A stretch of DNA of 64,000 nt, from the NCBI GenBank assembly GCA_023159155.1, contig JAJNNX010000019.1, positions 744,001 to 808,000 of the forward strand, in the 5' to 3' direction. Shown here piece after piece: positions 34,882 through 47,098 of the stretch (positions are counted from its first letter, which is position 1; the number at the start of each line of letters is the position of its first letter). The DNA comes from Ustulina deusta. Taxonomy: Eukaryota; Ascomycota; Sordariomycetes; Xylariales; Xylariaceae. The notes beneath the pieces were generated by a model. It worked only from the letters and a program-made list of their open reading frames with translations. It did not search any database and was not told the origin of the DNA. The position numbers and the translations under genes were made by a program.

Positions 34882-35886
34882 ATGGACGTCATCCTCTCCC
34901 TTCCCATCGTCAGCTACTTCGCCGCGCCAATGCTGACGTCCTGGTCAACATCGCTGAATCTGCTCTTCTTCTACATGACCTGGACCACGCTCGTCTTCTC
35001 ACACTCACCTCTGAAGATCGAGCTGGTCGGCACTCTGGTCGTGCGCATAGTCTTCTGGCTCGTGCCGTCGCTCTTCTTCCTAGTATTCGACACCCTGGTC
35101 CCGAGTCTCGCCGAATCAGTCAAGTTGTACGGCTCGGCCTCGATCCCGCGTCGCAATGCGTCGTCGCTCGCCAGACGAGCTCTGCTCGCTATTGTGAATC
35201 TGGCGCTCTTCACTGCACTCCAGGCTGCTATCTCCGTGGCTGCGACGTCGTTGCTCCATCGTCCTCTTTTCAAGACTAGCATCACCCTTCCCTTGCCCTG
35301 GCAGATCGTCAAACATGTCGTTACGCTGTATACCGCGCGCGAAGTCTTGACTTACTACCTCCATCGCCACGTTCTGCATTCCACAGGACCTATTGCTAGG
35401 CTGCACGCTCAGTATGCGCACTCGTGCAAACCCGCTACGCCATACGCTCTCATGCTATACGCTGACCACCCTCTGCCTCTGATGCTCAACCGTTTGCTCC
35501 CCATATATTTGCCCTCGCTCGTCGTCCGCCCACATCTTCTCACCTACTTCCTCTTCACGCTTCTGACGACGATCGAAGAGACACTGTCCATGTCCGGATA
35601 CAGCATCGTACCGGGGATTATCATGGGCGGTATCGCGAGACGGACGGCGACACACTATGCTAGTGGTGGCAGCGGAAATTATGGCGCCTGGGGCCTGCTG
35701 GACTGGATTCACGGGACGAGCATTGGGAAGGATGTAGTTGAGGATATACGCAACGAGGCTGAGAAGCATCCCGTTAAACAGCGGGGGCGGAAAGCTGTCA
35801 ATGATACGAATGGCTTTGTGCAAGATGGTATCGACAGCTGGAAAAAAAGTAAGAAGGGCCGAAAGAAGAGATCGAATGGTGAATAA
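34882..35886 (+). CDS. Fatty acid hydroxylase / sterol desaturase-like membrane protein
   Basis: A single-exon 334-residue protein with several membrane helices in the first 140 residues and between about 190 and 255. Histidine clusters of the di-iron superfamily are partly visible: YLHRHVLH (first box), LHAQYAHSCK (second box) and ATHYASGGSGNYGAWGLLDW (third region). In the third, the usual HxxHH is reduced to a single histidine, so activity may be altered. Members hydroxylate or desaturate lipids and sterols in the endoplasmic reticulum. The C-terminus is lysine-rich (KKSKKGRKKRSNGE), as in ER-retained proteins. The gene looks intact. Confidence 0.8.
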   Translation: MDVILSLPIVSYFAAPMLTSWSTSLNLLFFYMTWTTLVFSHSPLKIELVGTLVVRIVFWLVPSLFFLVFDTLVPSLAESVKLYGSASIPRRNASSLARRALLAIVNLALFTALQAAISVAATSLLHRPLFKTSITLPLPWQIVKHVVTLYTAREVLTYYLHRHVLHSTGPIARLHAQYAHSCKPATPYALMLYADHPLPLMLNRLLPIYLPSLVVRPHLLTYFLFTLLTTIEETLSMSGYSIVPGIIMGGIARRTATHYASGGSGNYGAWGLLDWIHGTSIGKDVVEDIRNEAEKHPVKQRGRKAVNDTNGFVQDGIDSWKKSKKGRKKRSNGE

Positions 35887-36127
35887 TATGTATTCGTGGT
35901 GTGTGCGTCTACTCTAGCTTGGCTTGTCGGTTGCGGGTAAACGATAGTCAAGGTTCGTGTTCTTTTCTAGCCTTGGAAGGTTTGGATACCCGAGGATACC
36001 CTCTCAATATTGGGCATGTGGTTCTTGGCGTACGGGGCTCGTTACTTAGATGGGTAGACGAGTGAACGGGTGATGATGGTAAGACGTCGAGTCCTTACTG
36101 AATTTCACATAGCTTTCAGAGTCATTG

Positions 36128-36878
36128 TTAACGGTGGGCTGTGGAATAGAGTATCGGAATAGAGGTGCGTTCTGGCGCATCGGGGTCTGTATTCCCGATT
36201 ACTATGTCCCTGCCCGCGATGTCGCCATGGATTAGATCTCCTAGAGCTGTCCCATCTAGTATGGTTTCTAGGGCTAGTGTCATGGAAATCCTACACAAGC
36301 CGGCATCACTGAGATTAGGACCAGGGTGTTCATCCTTCCTCCAGGGACGGGGGGGGTGCTGGGAAGGAGGCTAGCTCTCTGCGAAGGTAAACTGGCCGAG
36401 GGGGGCGTTTTGGTATTTGATTACCCTGAGCCTCAGCTTTCTCCTCGAGACTGTCCAACGTTCCGCTTTCGCAATGCTCCTGCACGAATGCTGGACCACA
36501 GAGACCGTGAAGAGCTACTACTAATATCTTCCGCAATCCGGTCGCGGTTACCGTCGAGTTCGCGAAATCGGCCATGTCTTCGCAGGAGGCAAGAATTGTT
36601 GCGAAATGGGGGTAATCCCACGGAGGAGCGAGACGCGCACAGCCGCCGTCAGAACAGTCTGTAAGAGCTATTACCTGAATTTTAAGTATAACTTTTGATA
36701 GAGGACTATGTAGCTCAGACGTGGCAACCTCTATCTTCAGCTTGTCAATTCCTGCGCCGAGTGTTCTCTTTAGCGCCACGCGTCGCTGGCGACCAACCAC
36801 CACATCCCTCTCCTTGGCCAGTACCGCCACGCCATAGGTGCCATTGCCGATGACTTCCTCGCATTCCCACGTATCCAA
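36128..36878 (-). pseudogene. Broken protein-kinase-like gene
   Basis: The minus strand starts MDTWECEEVIGNGTYGVAVL, with a glycine-rich loop and VALKR for the ATP lysine. It continues to ILASCEDMADFAN and to a hinge-like FVQEHCESGTLDSL. The frame then stops after ASFPAPPPSLEEG. Continuing one frame over gives LCRISMTLALETILDG and the catalytic-loop sequence HGDIAGRDIVIGNTDPDAP (HGDI at 36229-36218), ending TAA at 36128. The switch occurs at a run of eight cytosines (minus strand) near 36350, a typical slippage site. The loop asparagine appears as Asp. An unspliced intron near 36640-36720 is also likely. Best read as a decayed kinase; a sequencing error in the C run is the alternative. Confidence 0.6.
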
Positions 36879-38474
36879 TAACTCATCAACTCCACAACTG
36901 CAGCTGCGCTATAGTTAATCGTGTCGAAAGCGATCTTTATATAGGACGGTAAAATGTACACATGTAATTCTTCACAAACGCTCGAGCGGAATATTGGAGT
37001 CATTGGCTTAGCTTATGGTAGGTGTTTCTGGCTTACTATGGAGATAATTCATGGTTGGTTCCTAACTGCAATGGCTAACAGAAATGGGGAAATAAAGAAA
37101 GGCAAGAAAAAGAAAAGAGAGAGAGAGAGAGTAATCACACGGAAAAGGATTAAAAATTTGGTATGGGATGCCTCGAATTCTTTGTTTTGCTTACTCCTGC
37201 AGTTATCTGTTCCCTGGTGTCTCTCGATTGCTGTAGCATCACTGAAGAAAGGGATGTGATGTTGGTTCACATATTGGTTCGAGTCCCGTTAATGCTTGTC
37301 CTCGTCTTTGGTAGACACCTCTTTTTCTACGACAGTAGTCTGTCTATAAGTGGTCTACAGCGCCTGCAGGGACCCACCGCGCAAACCCCCCTGCTACGCA
37401 CTATATAAGTACATTACACTTCTTCTCGAGGCATATGCATACCTATTCGTAGCGTTTACGCCACTTATTTAACCACCCACCTCCCAAACTACAAGTGGAA
37501 TAGGGAGATAGTAATGCTTTGTTGTTTTTTGGATTTATTTCAGTTTGGGTAGCTAGGCTAGCCTGCGAGGAGTTATCGGATCGTAAAAAGGCCTAAATCG
37601 CTATTTAGGTGGCCGAACTGCCTTATAGGCTAGCCTATTACAGCTCACGCTCCCGTAGTAGTGTTGTAGATCATATGCGTCCAGAACGACGGGTCGTGCT
37701 TAGTCAAGTTTACATGTACATAGCGAATGGTGGCATCATTACACGCCCTCAGGAAAATAGACGGGGGGTATCTATCTAAGTGTTTTGATTACTTCAATAT
37801 ACTTACCGCTGCTGATACTATTGCTGTTTGCAGCACATGCCGTAAGATTCCTAGCATAGACTTGTTAGGTGTTTGTGACAATATAGATCGGTTTGGCCTG
37901 GTTCACAACATTCTTCATGAGACTATTGACGCGCTTCGGGTTGATCCGCTTCAGGTGGCCGAGACGGCGTATTTGATCGACAATCTGACCCCCATGTCGA
38001 GCCGGACTTTAGCCCCGACACTATCGTCCACTACGTATTCGTCAGCTACTCTGTTTCGACCAATCGTAGCGGTCTAAGCCCTTTGACATCCGAATCCAGT
38101 TCCAAGATATACCAGTACCTCACATTTAGCCTTGGATATTTGATGGTTTATCAAAATGCTGCATACTGCCAACCGCTTTAGCTTATGTTGTATCTACAAC
38201 TTATGCCACTCTCGGTCACGTAAAATTGAGGATGTGGGGAAGAGACGACTATGGAAGCAACTATTGGAGGTCGTCTCCAGTGCTTGTGCTGTAATAGATG
38301 GTGTTGGCGTAAAGAATGGACATGCTGCGGTGAAGAGTGTGGAAATGAGTTCCATATACCAGCCTAATGCTACCTCGTATTTATACGGCGGTGAGCCCTC
38401 GTAGGTAGATTCTCCTGGCCCTCCAGCTCGTCTTCTGAAGCTGAAATCAGGCCAACTATTTTGCAGTTAATATT
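36879..38474. other. Intergenic with anonymous frames
   Basis: Includes a GA microsatellite (about 37116-37131). Plus-strand frames at 37727-38077 (116 codons) and 38156-38404 (82 codons) lie just upstream of the acyl-CoA oxidase-like gene and have near-coding composition, but I recognise no domain in them. They could be remnants of another gene. Confidence 0.4.
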
Positions 38475-40321
38475 GTGCAGTTAATCGCAATGTCGAAATA
38501 CGACGAGCTCCTTAGCCATGATATATTGGATACTCGGGTGGACCACATGGACTTCCCCAATCCTGAAAATATACACCTTACGTATGAGAGAGCACGACTA
38601 GTTTGCCAGAACAGCGGTAAGATTTCCCTATACCTGTCCATTTTTCTTACGCTTATTATGGCTAGGCATAACCCTGAAAGATGTCGTCAAACTCCAGCCA
38701 AACTTCTGGGATTTTTACCGTCATCGTAAGTGATAGTTCCTTGGCATACGCTGCGAGTGACCACCATGCTCAACATTGCAACATATAGCTATCTGTGTAA
38801 GGGATACGGCCATGGGAACTACTCTCGCTATCCACTGGAACCTTTGTATTGGGACAATTGGAGCATACGTAAATAGGCGACCAGATCTTGCACCATTGCT
38901 AGAAAAGCTCCTCAGGTTCGAGGTATGCGGCGAGTTCTTGCTAACTGAGATTGGCCGCGGATTGGATGCGCGTAACTTGGAAACAACAGCAACACTACAG
39001 CCAGATGGTTCATTCGATTTACATACGCCAAGGGCCACTGCTGCCAAAGCTATGCCACCAACAGCCCCACTGCCGGGTATAGGACGGGTTGGCGTGGTGT
39101 TTGCACGCCTGATCGTAGACGGTGCAGATCACGGCGTGAAGCCGTTCGTTGTGAACCTGTGCGATGAAAAGGAGCTACTGCCAGGTATTACAAGTCAGTT
39201 GCTGCCGAGACGATGTGGCGCCAAAGTCTTGGACCACGCTATCACTACCTTCAATCATGTTCTTCTCAATCCGGGATCACTCCTGGGGTCGCTAGATCGA
39301 GCACATGACCAACGGGCAGACTTCTTCCGCCAGATTCATAGGGTCCCTGTGGGAACGCTATCCCTCTCCATGAGCAACATTCCCGCCCTTCAACAAAGTG
39401 CCTTCATAGCCGGCACCTATAGCTCTAGGAGGCAAGTTGCGGCCGACAGCTGTAGTAAGGGAATACCCATCATTCAGTTTCCGACGCAGTACAGGCCCAT
39501 TTTAGATGCTGTTGTCCAAAGCTGGGCATATAATGCATTCGCGGACGAGGCTATCGCTCAATTCTTAGATGCAAAAATAAGTATGGAGGTGCGGCACGCA
39601 GTTGTTGTTTGTTTCAAGACTTCCCTGGGTACGGATGCTCAAGCCACGATTAACGAACTCGCCGAGCGTTGTGGATGGCAAGGGCTTTTCGCCTACAATG
39701 AGATCATTGAAATGGCGTTGGCTCTGAGGGGCAATGCGGTCGCTGAGGGAGACTATACTGTCTTGTGCATACGTGAGCCATTTCAGAAATGAACCTTCTA
39801 ACGTCACACTGCATATACTAACGCCATCGATAGGGTTGGTGTCGGAAGTGCTTCTTGGACGGTATAAAGTTCCTGAAGCTAGGATGAAAACATGCTCCCT
39901 CGCGAGGCACGAGGCGGGGATTTGGCAAGAAGCTCGTGAGATGATCGAGTCACTAGGGGCCAAAAATCACCGCAGCGAGGAAGTTAATGCTCATCTGCTG
40001 CCACGTTGCCGAGACATGGTAAAAGCTACAGGACATAGGATGGCTTACGAGGCTGCTGCTGCGAGCGGAAAATTGAGACCAGAGGCCCTACAACTTTTCG
40101 AATCAACTTGTATCAAGACTGACTTGAGCTGGTACTGTCAGTCTGAGGGTTTAAGTCGAAATGAGTTTCTTGCAAATGATGCAAAGGCCGCAAAGGAAGC
40201 TCTTCCACTGCTCCAAGAGTTTCTCACCCAGAGTCGACCATCAGGAGCTGCAGTGGCCCCTATAATGGATGAGAAGTCATGGGACCAGTTCGTGCAGAGT
40301 CTCCCTGTTTTCAGCCACTGA
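38475..40321 (+). CDS. Acyl-CoA oxidase/dehydrogenase-like flavoprotein
   Basis: Four exons (38475-38616, 38666-38725, 38789-39772, 39834-40321; introns 49, 63, 61 bp, all phase 1) give 557 residues; an ATG five codons in (38490) is an alternative start. Spliced joins restore NSGITLKDVVKLQPNFWDFY, then PICVRDTAMGTTLAIHWNL and VLCIRLVSEVLLGRYK. Family landmarks are CGEFLLTEIGRGLDARNLETT in the middle domain and ELAERCGWQGLFAYNEI plus the late flavin-side segment EGDYTVL. It matches the peroxisomal-type acyl-CoA oxidase fold but is shorter than housekeeping enzymes (about 650-700 residues) and has no obvious C-terminal peroxisomal tripeptide (it ends FSH). Such short oxidase-like proteins often occur in fungal metabolite clusters. 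Confidence 0.82.
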
Positions 40322-41557
40322 AAGCGGTCGCCCCCACATTGTCAACATCATTCTGAGTCTGAAACTCACGAACAAAGCAATTATAGACATCGCAACCTAG
40401 CGATAAAACGGATTAGATAGCCTACTTATATTTGTACATCTCAAATACCTTGCCATAAATGATTCTGCGTCTGGGACATAAGAGTGTCAAGGTTAATTCA
40501 CCTGTCAACAAATCACGTTGTATAAAGGAGTGAGTGACCTTCGACCTGGTCTTTACAGCCCCTAGGCGTTCCCGTAAAAATCTCTGAAGAAATTTTAACT
40601 TAAACTGCAGGATATATCGCTGCTTACCATTCCACTCAAGACAAAAATGAGCTTGTTGAAATAAACGTTGTGTATGAGGACTGCGTGCAACCTTCGTATA
40701 TGCTCTAGTATCGCCTACTTTCTATCCGTGTTCGAGGTTTAGTCTTACGTAAGTGTCCCACTACACTTCTTATTCACGATGACGGTCTGTATTCTAGGCC
40801 TGTGTATATATGATCCGGTTGTTCGAAGTACGCTATTATGAACAGAACTGCAGCTCTATACGTTACATTAGCAAAGTAGAATGAAGTCCAGTCGGACGCC
40901 TGACCGTCTGCAGCTATTATATACAGGCTCTAACACACACCCTACCGCCGCAATGGAGACACAAGGCAAAGTGGTGTTATGATAGCCATACTTGCTAAAA
41001 GCTACAAAATGAACAGCTTTAGTGATAGATGTAAATTGCATAGTTGTTTGGCTAATGCTTGCTGCGTTGGCAATATAATAACGATTGTAGAATTGTTCAT
41101 AAATTAGAGACATAACTACCATTGCTTCTATAGATATGCTTATTTGAGTTCATTTAAACTTTTACTACCAATTTGTTATGACTTTTTACCTTTAAAGTAT
41201 TGTGCCGCCGAGGTAGGCGAGCATAGATGGGGGCGGAGCGAGCATATGATGAGCCAAACAAAACCTCAGTTTAGCCTGGACTACGGTCACCTGTTCACTC
41301 GCTGGGTTTCTCGGTGAGAGGGCACCGAATAAAGCACTAATATTAAACCAAGCGGTTTTCGAAACACCTGCTAGGAAATAAGTGCTCAGAAATATCTCAT
41401 CCAAACTCCGAACATCACTTGATTTTGTGCTATCACACATGTACACGAGATGGTGAAATCGTTTGTGTATTGATAGAGAGATGAAGATCCCGAGGAAATG
41501 TCAAAATAATAGTCGTGTATGTGTTGATGTTACAGATTTCGGATGTCCCACAGTCAT
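40322..41557. other. Intergenic, nothing supported
   Basis: No credible frame, RNA gene or repeat. Somewhat AT-richer than the flanking genes. Confidence 0.5.
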
Positions 41558-42941
41558 TCAGGGAGACAGGACTTCATCCATAAATTGCCTGATTTTATCA
41601 TCAGATTCCCATTCTGCAAATGGCTTTCCCAGGAAATTTTGCGGCCCCGTTTTTGTCAATGTGGCATTATGAACAGTGTTGTACAGTTCGTTGACACCTG
41701 GCCGCTTGGTATGATCGGGATCCGCACATCGTGTGGCCAGATAATAAATGTCTTCATCGAGATTTCTGTTGTAGCGGAAAAATTTATCTGGTGTATCCGA
41801 ATGGCTATGGCCGTAAAGCGATTGCATCACCTAGGTATTTAATAGTTAGTATTTAGTCCACACAAAAGAAAGGATCTAGGGCAGATAGAGACCTACAATG
41901 CCTACATCGCGGATGTTTCCTTGTGCAATTGTATCAGCCGTTACACCAGACCTACTGTAGTTAGCTTACAGGGGTGAGAGACGCAGGTCAACGAATGAAA
42001 GCTAACCGCAACCTTCCCTTGAACTCGTCATGGCTATCAGTAGCCTCGCTGAAGTCGATCGCTTTTAAGATAGGCACAAGGTAGTGCTCGCCCGCGTCAT
42101 ATTCACCAAATATCACTATATTGATCAATACGTAATCATAACATGTGGATGCTATGGTTTTTATATGTCTAGTTGACGTACAGTTTGCTAAGTGGTTTGA
42201 AAGATCCCCATGGTAGATCTGATAATGGGTGGCAGTTGCTGGCTCGAAAAGGCCAGGGCTCTCTAAGATTGTTTTGTCATCTCCTAGAGATCCAAGTGGC
42301 CTGTTAGGCACATATGCCAAGGCAAGCATAATTCTCGATACTAATTAATTATTACAGTAAGTCATAGTATACTGTAGCTTTGGATGGGTAACTATTTCTT
42401 AGCAGGTTTACATACAGCATTTAAAAATGAACCAAAGCACCCGGTTTGGTATTGGATTCACATTTCTAGCGGAAAACCTGCGCTCGTTCGCCTTTGATAG
42501 AAACTTTTGCAGTTCACCATTTGCGAAATACTCAGTTACGAGAAATGTGCGCTGTTCCCTGGGCGTGTCCGATGGGATAGCAAGAGGCTTTCGTAGACCA
42601 TTCCCATCCACGATCAATTGAGCTATATGGGCTTGTCCATACAAACACTAGAGAAGAAATTATCATTATTGTCCTAACTTTATACACAAAAAACAATAAT
42701 GCCCTTAGGGGATAATATAAGCATAGACACGAACCTTGGCAAATCTGATCTCTTTTTCTAAGCACAGCAGACTTCCTGCATTGTGGGTATACTTGATTAC
42801 AAAGCGTCGGCCTTGTTCACCATCGGTTCCCTCTCGGAACCGCCAGGCCTTTCCCCGAAGCCCGCCTCCAAGATAGGCCTCAAAGATGAAGGGTCGCCAT
42901 AATTCGGTAAACCACTGCGGTGGATACTCCTGTGAAGTCAT
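41558..42941 (-). CDS. Protein kinase-like protein with altered catalytic loop
   Basis: Six exons (42941-42735, 42647-42416, 42340-42182, 42115-42013, 41954-41897, 41830-41558; introns 58-87 bp) give 343 residues. The N-lobe has AYLGGGLRGKAW in place of the glycine loop and RRFVIKYTHN with Lys50 as the likely ATP lysine. The hinge region reads FLVTEYFANGELQKFL. The catalytic loop is HGDLSNHLANLIFG (from His190), two residues longer than the usual H-x-D-x(4)-N spacing. The metal-binding DFG is IDF (Asp220). Near the C-terminus CADPDHTKRPGVNEL supplies the usual closing arginine motif. It could be a pseudokinase or a divergent kinase. It is isolated between large gaps, and its partner is unknown. 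Confidence 0.75.
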
Positions 42942-44716
42942 TAAGGGAGCTCTTTTTCGGAATGTACTTGTACAATAGAGTGATGCAGCTGATATTTACA
43001 ACGCTTTGAATTCCTGGATTAGCACATGGCAGCATGGCTGACTACTAGACAAAATTCACGATGATCGCTTTAGATTCATTGTCGATTTTCAACATCCCGT
43101 GAGGGAATGGAAAAAATTAGCAGATGCTATTTCTTACTCCACAATGCTCTTGGATCGACGAAAGCATGCGAGAAAATAGCTGTTTGCGTAACATGTCTTT
43201 TGTTCGTCGTTTTATACTGGCTTGACCTTTGTTCCCCTAATTGAGCTCGACGACGGACAATGGACTTTTTGTACTTATCCCAGTACAGCTAAAATAGTAA
43301 AGAGTGGTTGCAGTACAGGCCCTGACTATTTTGGGGGGATTAAACGTGTTTGGGGTCACCTAGCTGCTCCAAAAGCACCACAAGCTGTTGAAACTATGCC
43401 TTCTCACTGGACGGCAGTGGTCTAAGTCAGCATGCACTTCTAGGCTGTCGAGTTCCCATAGAAAAGTTATCACTAGAGGCAACCGGCCTCTTAGAATCAC
43501 TCTGGATGACTTTATAGTAGCGGGAATAACTTAGGTGATTAGTTTTAGCAAGGCCTTTCAAAGGAACATGAATATTGCTGAAACTTAACATACCTACGCC
43601 TATACATGTTACTATAGGCAATACAAAGATTCTATGCGGTGTAGTCCTTGAGCCCTGCCTCGTGACTAGGTGCAAGTCAGACTAGGCCTCTGGTATCCCA
43701 ATTAGCTTTTCTGGGCCCGTGCTAAGTCTATCCAGGAACACTTCAAACTTGCTCAGCTCCCTGAGGCTCTTAAAGTGATAGGCTGCTTGAGTTTCAAAAC
43801 GGAAATGAATTATTGAGCTTAAGATTTACTTGGTAGAACGATGTGTTACCCACCTGAGCCATTTTCGCATTTCGCCTTAAGAGCTTTCTGTCGCGATTTT
43901 AGTCCTACTGACAGTCCATTCGAGACTCATTCATGTTACACCCTTCTGTTAGGTAATCAGGGCGCTAAACCTTACAATGTGCCAACTAGGTATAATCATC
44001 CTTCATGCCATTTCCTGGGCGATTAGGCTGATCTTTAATGATTGTGGCAGTGTACCTACGCCGTTATCAACAACTAATGATATGCCTACAGCATAATTAT
44101 AAATAGTAGTTTAACTAGGCGTGGATAAGACAATTTTAAGGTGCTCCTTCACTACGTCTAAATGTGACAATAATACTCACTTAATTAGCCATGCAATGAA
44201 TGGGTCACATCATAATAGCTAGTGCTACCCTCTGGTTCGTACTTTTACTGGCTTGCAGAGTCGCGCTTGATCACGCGTACGGCGAGGGGCGAACTCGATT
44301 GTTCGGCCTTGGCCGTTTGGCACTTTGAACTTGGCGTGCTTGACCTGCCCCATTCGGTAGAACCTCATTGATGTCGCCTGGGCAATAAATGCAGGCCAAG
44401 CTCTTTGGATCTTATCCAGCCTATCACGTAGAGTCCAGAAGACGACGTGATTTTGACGAGTTCTTGACCCTTTTGGGGAAGGGAGCATGTTCAGAATTGG
44501 GAGGCTGGAATACTTACGATCCACATGCCGTATATAAGACTCGTACAACTGCTGTTTCATTGTATTGTAACTTAGACTTCTAGTTAATCTAACGGGATTA
44601 CCAAGTATCACCCTTGGCAGGATATTCTATATAACTTTAAGTGGAAAGGAGCTTGGCACTTGGATTATTCCCACGCCGCTCTCCAATTTCACGGCGGGCC
44701 TCTACACTTAAATGCG
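42942..44716. other. Intergenic with one doubtful minus-strand frame
   Basis: A 128-codon minus-strand frame at 44225-44611 (HVVFWTLRDRLDKIQRAWPA, RFYRMGQVKHAKFKVPNGQG) has a coding-like composition, but I do not recognise it. It could be a relic. The frames at 43222-43425 and 43427-43675 look random. Confidence 0.35.
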
Positions 44717-46412
44717 ATGAGATTCTTAAGGACTCTTGTGGCGTTATTGCCACTAGTCTCGGGTGCAATAGCCGATTCGAAGCCGAAAATCAGTTCAAAG
44801 AAATTGCAAGCTGAGCTTAAAACCAAGAAGTAAGTTGTCAACTTATTATATTTTATGTTAAATGATGTACTGACACGAATTCAGTCTTTGGTCCCATTTA
44901 GCTGCCCTTGACAAAATTGCTGGTGCGAATGGTGGCAATCGGGCATTCGGACTTCCAGGATACGCTGCATCTGTCGACTATGTCTGGGGAAAGATTTCGA
45001 AAATCAAGGGCGCTAAGGCATGGAAGCAGGATTTCCCTGGTCTTTTCAACTTCGTCCAGTCCATCGAGCTCAAGCTGAATGATGAGGCAATCTATGTTTA
45101 CGGGTTGACGTACTCTCCTTCTACGCCCGACGATGGTATCACTGCCGAGCTTGTACTTGGCCCAGAAGGAACTTTAGGGTGCAATGCAGCAAACTATGCA
45201 GGAATCGATGTCAGCGGCAAGGTGGTTCTTGTCGACAGGTTCCAATGTCCCACTGGCGGGACGCTTGCGGGTCGTGTTCGCCCAGCGGCCGCTTCTGGTG
45301 CCGTGGCCGTCATTGTTTACAATAATGTTGAGACGAATGTGACAGCTGGTACGCTGAGCGCACCCAGCGCCGATTTTGTCCCAGCTGGGTTCATCAACCA
45401 GGCAGACGGCCTTGCTTTGAAGAAACGTCTTGAAGCTGGTGAGAACATTGTGGCCTATTTCCAGCAAGATCAAGTCGTGGAGGAGCGAATCACCCAGAAT
45501 ATATTCCTTGAGAGCAACGATGGCGATCCAGATAATGTTATTGTCGTATGTCCGCTCATTTGCCAGTCACAATTTCTTGAGTGCTAAATTTCCTTAGCTT
45601 GGAGCCCATCTGGATAGTGTTCAGGCTGGACCTGGCATTAACGATGACGGTAAGCTCCCTTCCTCCGGAGAAGTGATGAATCAGCTGATCATTGCAGGTT
45701 CTGGGAGCGCACTATTATTGGAACTATCGAAAGCAGCGCTTAAATATAAGACAAAGACTAAGCTTCGCTTTGCGTGGTGGGGCGCAGAGGAGAATGGACT
45801 CGTCGGTTCAAAATACTACTGTTCCAACTTGGAAGTTGCTGAAATCAACAGAATATTGGCCTACCTCAACTTCGACATGGTTTCAAAAGGATACTTTGGC
45901 GTCGGCGATACAGACGGGAGCACACATGGTAGCAGAGGCCCGGCCGGATCAGAAATCATCGAGCAGATCTATATTGATTATTATACTGGTAGAGGTCTTG
46001 AAGTTACTCCCGCTATCCTCACCAACGGCAGCGACTATGCATCATTCTGGGGCATACTCAAAAAACCATTCGGCGTGAGTTACTTATGATAGATAACGCG
46101 AGGCTACTTATACTAACTAGAAACTTATAGTTCATTAACACTGGTACAGCCCCGGCCCAAGATCCTTGCTATCACCAGGCATGTGATACGATCAACAACC
46201 CTAACCCAGAAACACTCACTATCAATGCTCGTGCTGCCGCTAATGCGATCGCAATCCTATCGACGGATGGGCCACACATCATCCCCAAGACAACAATAAA
46301 TGCCACAATAGCCAATACATGGCGCACATCCGCTTTTAACGTAGATACGATCGCTTTCGAGGACTTGGGTGCAATAGGAGAAAGCCACTTGGGATGCGGT
46401 CACGAAGTGTAG
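44717..46412 (+). CDS. Secreted M28 aminopeptidase with PA domain
   Basis: Five exons (44717-44829, 44885-45545, 45598-45649, 45698-46074, 46131-46412; introns 48-56 bp) encode 494 residues. A signal peptide (MRFLRTLVALLPLVSGAIA) is followed by a PA domain (about 130-250, GIDVSGKVVLVDRFQCPTGG). The di-zinc M28 core is complete: GAHLDSV (His/Asp), INDDGSG (Asp), WWGAEENGLVGS (Glu pair), YLNFDMVSKG (Asp) and CYHQACDTI (His). These match the leucine aminopeptidase / aminopeptidase Y group, which removes N-terminal residues outside the cell or in the vacuole. N-glycosylation sequons are present. The gene appears functional, with no truncation. Confidence 0.92.
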
Positions 46413-47098
46413 CTACTACGGTATTAGCGTGACAATGAAGGACTACGTATGGCTATTCCAAAATGTGTCGGGTTCCTGATACTAAATACTATCATGTAAT
46501 ATTAGCATTTTATTTTTGAACTGCTGAAAGGGGGGGACTCCCGAACTGTCTCTCGGGGCGGACTAGTATAACTATCTGACTCTGATGTCGATGATGGCGA
46601 CCGTTTATTGGACACTCTTTCTCTGACCATAATTCTCACCTCAGGCGGCGAGATGAGGGAAGGGGTCATATTCTGCGAACTAGACTCAAGACAAGAGGAC
46701 GGAGTCGACATTAGCCAAGCAGCCTGGCTCCCAATTTACCAGCCTTCAGCTGGTTAAAGAACAGAGAGGCGAGAGATACGTGGATCAGTGACACCCATAC
46801 ATTAGCTTAGGTAACACGCGTGGGCAACACGCCGGCTAACACTCTAGCTAGGCCATAGCATTAGGTTTAACCCATTATTCTTCCCATTGTACCTGTGCAA
46901 GAAAGGATTCGTGAGTGCATAGGTAGTTGCTCACGTGATAATGGCACTTCATACCCTGCTTCTGTTGTGGTCTTGGCTAACCAACCATTGTCATAGGTAG
47001 GAGGAAATGCCAAGTAGAGAGAGAGGGCCAGGATCCCAAGATTGCAACATGGTGGTTGGGGTCATTTAATAGCGTTGTAATAGAGTGCTGATGGAGGG
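46413..47098. other. Intergenic, nothing supported
   Basis: A 69-codon Ser-rich minus-strand frame at 46502-46711 has no start context or motif. It ends at the solo LTR target site. Confidence 0.4.

Noticed and set aside
37272..37290. GGTTCGAGTCCC resembling a tRNA T-arm
   Set aside because: The flanking bases do not pair as a T-stem and no acceptor, D- or anticodon arm can be drawn within 70 bp upstream.
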